From positions 62,648,930-62,712,929 of the forward strand of contig JANCRA010000001.1 in the NCBI GenBank assembly GCA_024362935.1: DNA of 64,000 nt, given 5' to 3'. Made by a program: the position numbers and the translations under genes. Below are positions 50,397 through 62,811 of the stretch, one piece after another. Source of the DNA: Setophaga petechia. Its lineage: Eukaryota; Chordata; Aves; Passeriformes; Parulidae. Under the pieces are notes generated by a model. The model ran no database searches. It saw only the letters and a list, made by a program, of their open reading frames with translations, and was not told the origin of the DNA. Position 1 is the first letter of the stretch; each line of letters starts with the position of its first letter.

Positions 50397-53300
50397 AGGC
50401 CAGGTTATGGTTGTGCTTTCCCCTTTGACTGCTCACTCGTGCAACAGCCACATGCAAAGGTGTTTGCTTGTCCTCAAGTAGCCTCCAAGCACTCTTTAAA
50501 AATTAATCCCGTCCAAACTGTTGAATGGGGCTGTGCTCCTACCTCTGCAGGATAAAAAACAATGGGGAAAGAAATAAACAATTTGCCATTTGGAAGCCTA
50601 AATAAAAAGAAATTTTTAAAAAAGGAAAGAAAGCCTTTCATCCTGTAGCATGATGTATCATAAGTGACATGGGTTCCTTGCATTAGCATCTGCAGACTAT
50701 AATTATCCATGTAATATAACAGCTGGGGAGTGTTACAGTGATGCTTTGGCTTGATGGATGCTCTGGGAGGTTAAACAGAGCTTGCTAATAATAGGATCTC
50801 TAAGATGCTACTTGGATCTTTGTAAATCTCAGGGATTTCTGCCCTGGAAGGGGCACAGGACACTGAGAAACCAATATTCTGCTGCCATCCTGCCCTCTGC
50901 TCTCTGCAGCTCCAGAGCCTGGGAATCCTGCTGCCCCACAGTAACTGAGCCCCTGTTTTCTGTATTGTCACAGGGGCCTTTTCCTTTTGACACTGAGAGG
51001 GGAAGCTTGCTTTGTCCTTGAGTCATTTCCAGCCCTTTCCCTGGGACTGCAGAGGGGCCTGGGCAGCAGGGAGGAGGGAAGAGAGGAAGGAAAGCTGTGC
51101 CTCCAAGAGCTGACAGAATGGCAGCTGCATAAGAGAAAATCTGGGGTCCATGGAGTGGTTATCCCCTAAATCACCCCCTCTTGCTGCATGTTTACAAACA
51201 AACAACACAAGCATCACACTGAATTCAAGGCTTTGCTCTCTGTGTGAAATATGAAAAAGAGGAGGAATTTAGAAGCTCCTGCTGCCCTGAGTGCTTGCCA
51301 CACTGAGCAGCCATTCATCACCTCCACGTTCAAAGGGCTTAACCTTTGTAAAACCTCAGCAGCACAAACTTGCCAGGATTAAACTATTTAAAGCTGAGCT
51401 TGCCAGAGCATCTGCAGTTTGCACCTCTTGTCACATCCATGGGCTGCATGACAGGTTGGAGAAGGTGTAAGGAGAGGCTGCAGTGACATGGCCAGAATCA
51501 GAGCAAGATTAATGCCAAGTGTCAGAAATGCCTGTCACCACTGGGGCCAGGAGGAGCACCCTGCATGCCTGGCCACTGAGCCAGAGCACAAGCATTTCCA
51601 TTTCCCTGAGATTTACTCCTCAGCTCTCTTTTCCCTGGAGCAGCCCATGCAGAAGGACTGATTTATGCAGATGTGGGAAGGATGAGGAAGGTTCTGACTC
51701 ACTTCCACAGCAAACACCAGACCTGGCCAGTGGCTCTGGAGATGTCTGATATCTCCATTTGTGCCTGATGTGCCCTCTGGATCAGAGGAGGGAGGGCAGG
51801 CAGGTCTGTCTGATGACAGAGCTGTGCAAGGAGTGAGATGGAGGGAGGACATCTCTGCCCTGACTGATTTGTTATGGACTCTGCTTCCACATTGTCATTC
51901 ACATTAGTTATGGCTCAACTGATTCCAGTGGAGTAACCTCAGCCTCAAAATCAGCTCCAAGGGCTGGTTTTGGTGAGTGGCATGGAAAATTCCTCAGCTT
52001 TCCCTCAGCAGTGACATCCATTTATTGTGTCTGCTGCTGGGTCACAGATGTCCTTTGTTCAGGAACAAGCAGGACGAGTGAGGATAGGTATTCAAGCACA
52101 GTTCTCCCTCCTTGGAACATCCATAGGGTGCCTGAACTATTCTGGGACAAGATTCACTCTGTATCCTCAGCTCTGCATGCCATGGCCCAGGCAGAGAAGG
52201 AGGTTTGTCTCAGAGCTGAGGAGGGAGTCAAGGACAGCCCTGGAAGTCACACATCCCAGTTTCCTTATACTGTGTCCCTGAGAATTCTGAAGTCACGGGG
52301 GCAACTTGAAACCCTGGGAAAACTAATAAGCAATTTCTGTAATGGCCAATTTGTACAGTACGGGAATTGCAAACTGAGACCTCAAAAGGCAAGAGGATCC
52401 CAACTGAGCAGGATATCAGTTAAATTAACTTCTCCCCTCAGTTCTGCACTTGCCAAGTTCCTAGATATTTTACCAAGAAAACAAAAATTGGAGCGCACAA
52501 GTGTTTTCCTTCTAGATTCTCTCTAAGCTAAAGACACTAAGCAAACCTTTAGGGAAAGTTTAGAGTAAAGGAAAATTGGCTCACCCTTCTCACTTATTGC
52601 TTTAATAGGAGGGTTTGCAAGGAAATGAGACTTCAGGATACAGCATTTATTCCCAAAGCCCACAGCAAGCTGTCACTCTGTTTTCCCATGGAATTGAATA
52701 AACAGAATACCACTTGGCCTTTAATAAATGAGAAAACAAGCTCACAAAGGAGCACTTGATCCAAAGTGACAAGGGCAAGAGTAGAACAATCCAGAGGAAT
52801 AAATGAAAGTTGAAATTTAGTAATAATATTCCCTAAAGATACTGCAAATCCTGTTCTGACTATTGCAGAGATCCCCTGAATGCATTGTTCCAGTGCTTGA
52901 ATTCCCTTCCATCAAAATTCCCACCACTCCTACTGTTTCAACTTGCTCAGGATGAGGAAACCATCTTGAAATACAACAGGAAGGCCCATAAAGTAGCTGC
53001 TCTTCCCCATTTTCCTTCAAGGTGTGCACCAATTTGTGCTTTGGGAAGGTTAATTGAAGCTAGCCACATATGGAGAAATGATGGGCTTGCTTGTTTCAGC
53101 CCTCCCTGGGGGGATGCCCTTCCCAGCTGAATTAAGTTGCCACTGTGTTTCACTAATGTGCATCTGATGCCTAATGAATTGGGGTGTTATTCCCATTGCA
53201 CAGAGGTGGATTAAAATCGAGTCCAAAGCCTTTTCATTCATTTTGCTAATTATTCTCTGCATTCATTGCACGCAGATGAAATGATGAAAGCCCCCCTGTT

Positions 53301-56300
53301 GTGCAGGATTTGGACATTTCACACTTGGAACATAAATTGGACTGATTATCCTTGCAGCATTATTGTCACATTTGGGAGTGTGAGTGCCAGGAAGCAATAA
53401 GCTGTGCACTCCCACATTCCCAGTCTAGGAGTGTGAGGGAAAAACCTTTTCTTTGTTTGTCCTATTTCAGTTGCATACCTAAATCATTTTGGTGCACAAG
53501 ACCTGGAGATAGATGTCCTTCAGATCATGTTTTTAAAAGTTATCTTCCATTTCCACATTCCCATGCTCACAGAAGTTTCAAGCAGAAGGCAAGATGCCGA
53601 AATTCTGCCAGCCCGTCTTCTTTTGGCAGGGTCTGCTGGGGAAACAGATGCAGAAATTCTCTTAAAATAGAGAGTTTCTCATACAAATCACAGGCTGTTA
53701 AGTGACTTCCAGAGATTCCAGTTCATGGCTGATTTGCACTCAGGGAGGAAGTTGTGAGTGGTTTGGGTTTTCCTGTCTTTTAAGCTAACTGGGTTCGGTG
53801 ATAGTGTAGGGAAAGTCTCTAGTGCTGAAGTGCTGATCCAGTCACACTGCAAGTGCATTTCTTCCTGTTTATCTGGCACAGCAAAGTCCTTTCTCCATAA
53901 GGACAGGACCTCAGGAATATCCAGCCGAGCTCCAAATGCCATGTCAGAACTTACCAGTTAATTCTTTAGCCTTTTTCCAGTTTTTTTTTCTGTGTGTATG
54001 CAAAGAGGTTGCAGATTTACAATCTCCACCTGCACTTCTATTTTACAGGTAATACAGGCAAGCTGCTGAGGGGCACTGAATTCTGGCATTGCAAGAGAAC
54101 AAATCAAAAAGAAATTTGTGGCTGTCATTAAGCACGAGGTATTTGTGTGAAATATTTCCATTTTTGGGAAAAGTTTCAGTTTCTATTATAACACTAAAAG
54201 TTATGCTGTCAAAAATCTCCCAGCTACAACAAAAGGGAAACTAATAAGGGAGAGCAAGTCCAGCATAAAATCAAACAAACTGGAGGCATCTCACACGTAA
54301 ACTTGGATGTTATGCATCTCCTGTGGGTGTGTGAAATACACTGACAGTTTGCTTAGTTAAGTGTCTTGTCTGGCTGATGGCTGCAGCAGCAGCAGCACAT
54401 GAAAGAGGCTGTGTAAAATAGGGGGCTAAAATTACTCTTCAGCTGTGCTCCAGTAACAAAGGCAATGTTGGAAGCAACAACATCTGTGCTGTGTGGCAGA
54501 GACAGGATAAAAAATTACTGTTAACTTGACACACTGTGAAAAACTGGGGTGTGTTAAGCAATTGCATTCCCACTTTGTGATAATGTGGCTGTGGCTATAT
54601 TCTTGACAGGAATAGGCTGTAACTCCAGCAGTAGGAAATAAGAAGCAGAAATAAGCCAAATTCCATGGCCTCCTGGAATCTTGTAACCATTACCAGGATT
54701 GCACAGGACACTGGCTTCAGAGAAGTTGCTCCTGGAAAATTCGGGGATGTCCTAAGAAAAAAAAAAAAAGAAAAAAAACAAACAAACAAAAAAAAAAAAA
54801 AAAAAAACAAGCAAATTATTTTAAAATAGCACCTTCTAATGCTGGAGTTGAGGGGTTCCTTGAGTATCGACCTTTCAACACATTAGAGCTGAGTCTTAGG
54901 GATAGGTCTAATGTTGTTTTGTCCAACTGAGAGAATTCCAGCCTGAATTTTCCCCCATACTCACCTTCATACTTTGCCTCATAGGGGCTTGTAACAAAAT
55001 GGGGAGATAACTGGGGGAAGAAAACTTAATGTGCCTTAATGTGTTAATATTCTTAACACAAGCAGAAGTGTGCTCCTAGCAAAACATGACTGGCCCTGAC
55101 AGCCTAGGGCATGCACCAGCTGTGTTTATTCTGTTTTCAGAGTGAGGCGGCACCATCATTAGTGAGAGCACAGGTTAACCAGAGAAATTTGTTTAGAAAG
55201 TCCTTTCTCTTTGTTTCTGTGAAGGCAATAAGGTTTTGGAGCCTGACTGGGTATAAACATGCTGACATCAGGTGTAAATGTTGCAGTTGTTGTATTAAAT
55301 ATGTTTGACTGGAGTTGGTGACATGGCCAAAGCCCTGGTGTTATTTTCCCAAGCAGAGGGGAATCCTGAGGGCATTCTTGACACACAGTGTGCAGAGGCT
55401 GCTCATGGCATTGCTTGGGCAGGGAAAGGTTCAGAGCTCCTGGGATGGGGCCCTGCAATGGGATCCCACAGCTCTCCCAGCACTCCTCAGAGGAACCCTG
55501 ACTTCAACAGATGTGTGCTGGTTCTTTCACCCTTCATTAGTTTGCATCCTCTGAAGCCACAATGCACTGTAACTCACTGACCCAACATGAAAGGAGGCAA
55601 ATTGGTTAATTGAGAGAGAGCAGTGCAGTGCCTGCTCTGTCCTCAGGCACCAGGGCTTGTGCTTCCCCAAGCAGGATTGCACCCAAGGGCTGCTGGCTGA
55701 GCATCCAGCTGACCCCGGGCAACAAGAGCAGGAAATAGATGATTTTATGCCATCACCAATACCCTTCCTCCCCCAACACCCCCTCTTGCCCCCCTTCTTC
55801 ATCCCCTCTCCATCATAGCTAAGATTTGGGAAGTGGAAAGGGGGCTGAGCAAAGGGATTGCTCACAGCTTACACGGGGCTGGAGCAGCTGCTCTTTTATC
55901 TTCCAGGCTTGAAGGATTCCTCCTGGTGCCCTGCTTGGAGCTGCTGAGCTGTCATTTCTGCTCAGCTTGGCCCTCACCACTGTGAATTTCATTGGAAAAA
56001 GCTTTATCCTTAGTTTGCTTTTCCCTAGCAATGCACACAGCCCTCAGTGTAGGAGGGTCTGGGGAGATTTCTTGTCTCCCCTTAGTGCTGACCCTGCACA
56101 CAGCCAAGGTAGAGCCTTTGCTTTAGTTTTAAAGTAAAAGCTCCTTTTTAAAATTGGCAAATATGGAAAACATAATACCACAGAAAAGAAAGATATACCT
56201 AATAAAATAAAAAGTAAAAAAATTATTAAAACCTTTCCTTCCTTTCAGCCTTTTCGGTGGTAAGAACATTGTTCGTTCTGTTTTATTTCATATTAGAGCT

Positions 56301-56766
56301 CTAAGAATTTTGATGCCTATAGTGAACTCCAGCTTATCTTTGAATCAAAACTGACTGGAATAGCAGCAATGACACTCAGCTGGAAATTCAGTTGCTCAGA
56401 AAGTAACACCACCAAACCATAGCCAAGTCTGCCCCATAGGTCTTCTCCTCCAAAGTGGAGCTGAAAGTATTTGAAGAACAGAACAGTCCCATGACATTTC
56501 TCTTCAGTATTGCTGCTGGAAATATCAGCTGCCTTTCAAATATCTTCAAACGTTCCTGAGAAGCCTGTGATGCTGAAATGCCCAGGGATTTTCCAGCAAA
56601 GCCTTGTGAAATTGAGGCTAAGGCTTCATTTACATTTGTGCCCACCTCAAAACCCCTTCATCCATTAATAAAGAAGAATGTTACCTTGGCCTGCTAAAAT
56701 GTTCAAGTTATGAGATCCCTTGCTGCCATTTTGATTGATATCATACACCAAATTTCATATCATATT
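50397..56766. other. Unique DNA, no gene recognised
   Basis: It holds the longest intergenic plus frame (171 codons, 52011-52526), with no family resemblance, and the A-rich tract at 54757-54815. A T-rich run lies on the other strand of that tract. CpGs are sparse throughout. Confidence 0.5.
54757..54815. repeat. Long A-rich tract
   Basis: About 59 bases of A with scattered G and C (AAACAAACAAAC phrase in the middle). The left boundary is sharp. It might be the tail of a retroposed sequence covering about 54600-54756, but birds have few poly(A)-tailed retrocopies and I see no target-site duplication or known source gene. Confidence 0.8.
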
Positions 56767-56846
56767 CTCTAGGTGACCCTTCCTTGGGAGGAGGGCTGGG
56801 CTAGATGATTCCAGAGGTCCCTTCCAATCCCAACAATTCTGTGATA
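56767..56846 (+). mobile_element. CR1 LINE 3' fragment
   Basis: CTCTAGGTGACCCTTCCTTG, a GGGCTGGGCTAGATGATTCC block, AGAGGTCCCTTCCAATCCCA and CAATTCTGTGATAT. The subfamily matches the 16 kb copy (CTCTAGG... and GATCTCCAGAGG-type words) rather than the GATCTTTAAGG type. Confidence 0.9.
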
Positions 56847-59800
56847 TAAGCTTCTTCAGGTTGGGTAATGTAGAGAGTGAAAGACACATTTTTTTTCCCC
56901 AAAAGAAAGGCAAGGCTTGAAGATTCTTTCTTATTCTAATGATGACAGAGTGAAGGTTAAAATCAACCTGTACTTTCTTACCAACCTATGGCAGTGCATG
57001 CCACTATCCTTCATCCATATGCCAAACAATGGAAAATGGTGCATATTTCAGAACTTTTGCAGCATTGCAGATGTTAATAAAGGCAGTGAGTGGGGCAGTG
57101 TGTTGGTCTGAGCACAGGCAGCACCTCTCAGGGTCAGTCACTGCAGATTTAGAGCACAGCTGGGAGCGAGTTTGGGTGGCACAATTCCCCTTCTGTGTGT
57201 GCAAAGTACATTTGAGCAGCTTTTGTGCTGCTTGCCACATATGCCTGGCAGCTGGATGCTGAGAGAGTGGCAAATGCAAACTGCACAGCAAAGCCATGAG
57301 GGAGCACTCAGTGAGTACTTTCTAAGTGAACAGCACAAATAAAATTACCAAAGGAAACCGCTGCTGCTCCGACACAAATCCCCATCTCACCACCACACAG
57401 AGCCCCCCTCAGCCATCCTCTCTCCTTCTTTTCTCTTTCATCCCCCATTTTTAATAACCCTAAGAGATGAGATGCTGTGTGCTGATCCATCTCTATGTGA
57501 TTGTAATATAGACTGGATTCCAAAGGGACTTCATAAATGCACATTACATTAAAATATTCTACCCAGTGCAGCTTTGTTTGCTCTTTTTCCTGTGGAAAAA
57601 CATTTTCTGTAAAGAGGTTATCTATCTATTTGCATCTTGTTCCCAGACCTTAGATTAGATTATGCACCCACAGGCAAATATGGTCTGAAGCTGTCAAAGG
57701 TAGAGCTCCAAAGACCCATAATATTCTCACATATGCTGTGAAAGAGAGAGGTGACATTAAAAAGAGAAGACTAATTTAGTGTAACTTCAGATATTAGACT
57801 ACACAGAGAGCTCACAATCCCAGACTGCATTTGCTGAGACCTCAAAGTCTCTCTACCACAAGACTCAAATCTGTAGGACAAGTGTTCACATTAATTCCAT
57901 CAAAAACTTGGACAGAAAAATTCAGAAACAGCATGGAGCTGAAATATATCATAGAAATCTTTCCAGGAAAGTTGGTGCTGTGCTTATCCTATTGTTTGTT
58001 TCCTGTGGTAAAAGATGTGCATGCAATATATGTTAGCAATAAACCCAAAAGTCCTATTTCCATTTAATTCCTGGTGGAGTGGTAGAATGAAGCAGCAAAA
58101 AGGCTAAAATAATTTTCCATTCTCGTTGCACACCATCCACAGAACTGTTCATTAAGATGGTGAGACTTTCAAAGAACAAACCTCATGCAAGGCAGAGTAT
58201 TTATGAAAGCTGTAATCACATAGGGGACACCTAATCATACAAGATTATCTAGCCTGGGCTGGGAATTGAGTCAGGTCAGGGAAGAACAACTGAGTTGTCA
58301 GCATTGGAATTAACTTTAGATCAAGCCATGATATGTTGCTCAGTCTAAATTAAACTGAACTAAATCATAACAGGTTTGGGAGTTTAGACAGAACCAAGGG
58401 CATGGGTCAGTAAAAACACCTGGACAGGAAAACTAATTTAATTATGTCACTACTTGGAAAACTATCAGAATATTTGGGGATGGAGGCGAAAAATCAAAGC
58501 AGGATTTTAAGATAAATCAGCTGCATAAAGAAAACAGAGAGCTGTAAAGCCTTGTAGAAATATAGATCCAGAATTCTGTCTTGAAATGCATGACTCTATT
58601 ATTGTTTTACACCCACTGAAGAGGAAGGAGGCTCTTTGGCTGTGGGGTGGAAGATGGAGCATGTGAGGTTTTTTGCACGGATGCTCTCTTTTTTTTGCTT
58701 CTAACCTTCCTCAAAAATAAGCTCTAGCAACTGAATGTTTATATGGCCTTTTTCAAGCTTGGTTAGGACATCTGAATGTTTGTGAGATGTGTAGAATAAT
58801 CTGCAGGAAGGCTTGAGTAGAGTAAAAATAACACTAAAAGCAGTAGCAGTAAATTTAGGAAAAACCCTTTAATCTAAACTCACAGTGAATGTGATTAGTT
58901 TTCAGGCTTTGCTCTGCCAGCTTGGATTTATGTTTGCTTGATAAATATATTCCTCCTTCTGGAGCATTCAGTAAATGCTTGTTTCCTTAAAGTTTTCTTT
59001 ATCCAAGAACTGTAGTGGTTTGAAAAAGGCTGACATGAACTGAACTGTGTAAAGTGACTTGTGAGCAATAACTGAGGTCTCCTTTAGACTGCTGAAAATA
59101 ACTTCTTACAGTGTAAAAGCAAAAAAAATAAAAAAGTTTATGCCCTTCAAGATATTTCTAAGGCATTTTGAAAAATAAGTCAGTGCTTTTCTGTGTAGAT
59201 CTAGATTATTTTTACAGCTGGTGGAAAACAATCCAAGGGTTGCTCACTCTGTCATTCTTCCACAGGTAAAACTGAGGTTCTGTTTTCAGAACCAAAGCCT
59301 GGTTCCAGCTGCTCTTGGGACACTCATCTCTGCTCCAGCAGCATCCTAACTGATGTTCCCTGGGTGGAATGGGCGTGGTAGGTGAGATGGGCAGATAATG
59401 GAATTCCTGAGCTGCTATGGAGTTACGGAGAGGAATTTTATCAGCTCCCCCTGAAGCATGCCAGTGGTGGCAGTGTGCACAGGAGGTTATCTGGTGGGGA
59501 TGCTGATAGCCCTGTGAGGGGCATTGCTGTGCACAGGGTGGGGTTTATCTGCACATCCCATGTGCCAGCTCAGACCCTGCTACCTTGGGGACAGCTGGAG
59601 TTTGGGAACACAAGAAGGGAAATCCTGATATCCTGCAGTGACTGCACCTCTCAAGGGAAAGCCACAGCTCAGTGAAAGGCCTTGGCTCTGCACTTAAATC
59701 CCTGGAAAAAAGGAGGGGACAGGGGACAGGACAATGCTGAAAATGCAGAATGATTCTCACAGTCTGTAAATCATAAAACAAGCATAATGGCAAAAGCCTA

Positions 59801-62538
59801 ATGATGCTCAAAAGACACAAAATTGTGACTTCAACTAAAAAAAAATACTCTGAGAATGGGGAGAGATTGATATCAGTGATAACCTCCCCTTATGAAGAGA
59901 CTCATAACTGTGCTGTTCAGAAGGGCAAAGGGGAGGTACTGAGCTGTAGTGCCCAATTTGTGAGCTGCAAATATAAGAAGCCAGGGAGGAAAAAAAATCT
60001 TAATAAGAATCAGAGAGCACCTGCCAGGCTGCAGGTAGCTGTACATCACACAGACACCTTCTGCCAAGGCAGGTGGAAAGAAAAGCCCAATAGCAAACCA
60101 AAATTTGCTTCATACACTTCCCCATGAGAAATCCAGCTCCTCAGTTTGGAGCCTTGTGCAGCCATTCATACTCTCTGCATAGCAGAAATGTGCTGACAGA
60201 TGGATCAAGAGAAATGGAATATATTATAGCACTGAATTGAGCACTGGGTTTGATCTGATGAATGCAAGATCAGCTCTTAATGCAGATGAGAATACTGATT
60301 ATGCTGTGATTACCATGCTTCAGCGTTTCAGAGCACATATATATCTGCATCCAGCTGAAGTCTGAAATAAATAATGAAACTCAAAGGGCTTTTTGGCCTC
60401 CTGTGAGGGATGTCCATGTTTTATTTTTCAGGGCTCGAATCCTTCTATAAAAGGAGGGGAAAATCAGGACATAAATGCCTTGATTGAGTTAAAAGCCATT
60501 TACTTGCTTCCATTCTTGTTAAGTCTTCCTGGACTAATGTTTCCTTCCCTCCAACAGCGAAGCACTCCAAATAAATGTGTTCTGCTTTTTGTATGTTAAT
60601 GGCTGGAGTTTAAGTTGGAAATTGCTCCACTATCAATTATGTGAGCTGACTTGAGCAGGAGACAAAGGCACTGAATACCAAATCTCTGCCTGGCTGGAAA
60701 GGGGGAGGAGGGCTGGGCACAGCCTTTGGAAGGCAGGGAGCATTATGGAAGTGCACCCTAAGTTTTGGTTTTGTGTTATTGGAGGAGTCAGGTTGGTTTT
60801 TCAGAGCAGGAGTGGTCCTGAGCTATCCCGGGGGGGCAGAGGAGCTGAAACAGGGATGCTGCAGATGCAGGTGCTTTGTCCCTGCTGTGTGTGCTGGCTG
60901 CCCCTGCCCACCTTCAGAGGGGTGAGGTGAGAGTAGATTTTGCCCCATTGAACACATTTAGTGACCAAACTGGGAAAACCACTTGCTTTAGTAATTTATT
61001 TGTGCTTTGTGAAGAGATTGCTGTGCTCTGGGATGCTCTCAGGCACTGGGATCAGGAGGACTGGCACAAATTTCCTTCCCCCTGTGCAGAAAGCTGCCTG
61101 GGCAGGTGGCTTGGGTGCTGTGATTGAAACACCCTGCATGGCCAGGGTGACAGGGCTGATGTGCTGATGGGTGTCTTTAAGCTGTTATGGTGTCTGAAAG
61201 CCACACACCATTAGCCAGGTGACACCTTGTGCCCAGATACTGCTGTGATGGATGCTCTAATAAAAATACCTGAGAGGGAAGGGTGGGAGAGAGGGAGGGG
61301 ATGGACTCATGGAAATGACCTTATCCCCAGAGCAGCCAAATAGGCATGGTGGCCATAAAAACTAAGGACAGTAAAGAAAAAAAATTAATTTGTATTCAGC
61401 TGAGGGTTGGGCACTGTAAAATGAGGAATTAATAAAGTAGCAGCTCCCTATTTTCCATTTTAACATCGATATATTAAGCAGCTGATAAAATCCAGTATAG
61501 AAGGAGAGATGCTTTCCTTTTGCTTATGGAGTGCCTTCAGTACTAAAGGGGAAAACCTGTCTGGGGTTTAAGGTGTTAACAATTAACTTCTCCCTGTGGA
61601 CTACTTATGTCACCCTGGTAGAGCTATATATCCTCTCTGTTCCCTTTCCTAAAGGCAATTTATCCATTATGGAGGAACTAAGAGTAGAAATGTCATTATT
61701 AATGCTCAAAGTGCATTGGCCACCATAATGAATTCAAGCACTGTGCTAGGAGAAGACACTTGGGTTACTCAGAGAGGAGGACAAAACAGTGTTTGTCTGT
61801 GTCATGCTGGTTCTGTGCAAGGAATTCAATGTTAATTACCACCAGGCACCCCAAAAAATGTCATTTGTTATCAGGAATGCAAGGACAGGGTTTCTGCTGA
61901 CTTCCTCTATGTTGGTATGCCCTTGCTGTGAGGAAACAGCCTGGGACTGAGGAGATTTCAACAGCTTCTCCTTAAAAAAATATAACTGCTTGACTCCTCT
62001 TTTCTCCCTTAGTCTGGGAAGGGAAACTTTAGAAATGGGTTTGCAAGGAAACAGCAGGGTGTTGCTCAGCACACATGGTTAGTCTCAGCTTGAGAATGGA
62101 GGATTTGGCCTGTCTCAACTGCAAATAATGAAATGGAATTGAGGGGCACACTGAGGCTGTCTGCCACGAGCACCTGAATTGAATACCATGCCTCCTCTTC
62201 TGCCAAACTCCAGAGAAATGAAGGACTCAGGCAAGGTTTGGCCAGGCCAGGTTGTCTTTAGTGATAAGTGGTCATGAATTCAGTCAGGATGAATTCATTA
62301 ATTCTTCATCCTGATGTTCCCAGACCATCTGTCCAATGGGGCAAGAAATACCTTTCTTGAATTAAAAGTTCTGCAAAACTTTTAGTGATTGATAAAGCCA
62401 GGTATCATCAACACATCGTATCACAAGAACTTTGTGTATCCAAGGGGAATGTGGGGCTGTTTATCAAGCAAAAAAACGTTCAGTGTTGTGTTATCCTTGC
62501 CAAAACATGTTATTTTAAACATGGCTCTGGTAGGTGCA
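56847..62538. other. Unique DNA, no gene recognised
   Basis: AT-rich, with a TATAAAAGG word at about 60446 (no promoter context) and frames of up to 108 codons (59801-60127). No CR1 end is visible. Confidence 0.55.
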
Positions 62539-62811
62539 CAGGTGGTGGTAATGGGAGCATCATCCCCAATGGGCTGCAGCTGTGAGCAGCAGGTGAGCAG
62601 CACTGAAGGTAACGAGTGCCCAGGGGCACTGACCAACCACCAAAGGGAGCAGAGGGCACACAGGTGCAGGGCATCAACAGGAGGGGATAAAAGGCTGGGC
62701 TGGGGGACAAGAAGGGCTTTCTGAAGTGCTGTTCTGTTACTCTGTGTGGGCTGAAGCCTTCTGGAATTGTATGGTGACACTCTGTGTGTTGTGGCTGTCT
62801 CAGCTGTGACA
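62539..62811 (+). mobile_element. Dispersed repeat copy 2, LTR-like
   Basis: Same orientation as copy 1 at the left edge. The left arm contains GGGCTGCAGCTGTGAGCAGC, partly missing from copy 1. After the shared core the region up to TGAAGCCTTCTGGAATTGTA (62752 onward) is shorter than in copy 1, which has an extra TGAAGCCTTC. Similarity fades after about 62811. Within the limits of this window there is no internal retroviral sequence next to it, so it would be a solo LTR if it is an LTR. No AATAAA or target-site duplication could be fixed. Confidence 0.55.
62686..62694 (+). promoter_or_regulatory. TATA-like box in repeat copy 2
   Basis: GATAAAAGG in the same context as at 136-144, inside the near-identical core. 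Confidence 0.4.

Noticed and set aside
52011..52526. 171-codon plus-strand frame
   Set aside because: No recognisable domain, no coding-like codon pattern by eye, and another plus frame is open across its first half.
60446..60454. TATAAAAGG word as a promoter
   Set aside because: Isolated match in AT-rich DNA without CpGs, a repeat context or a following frame.
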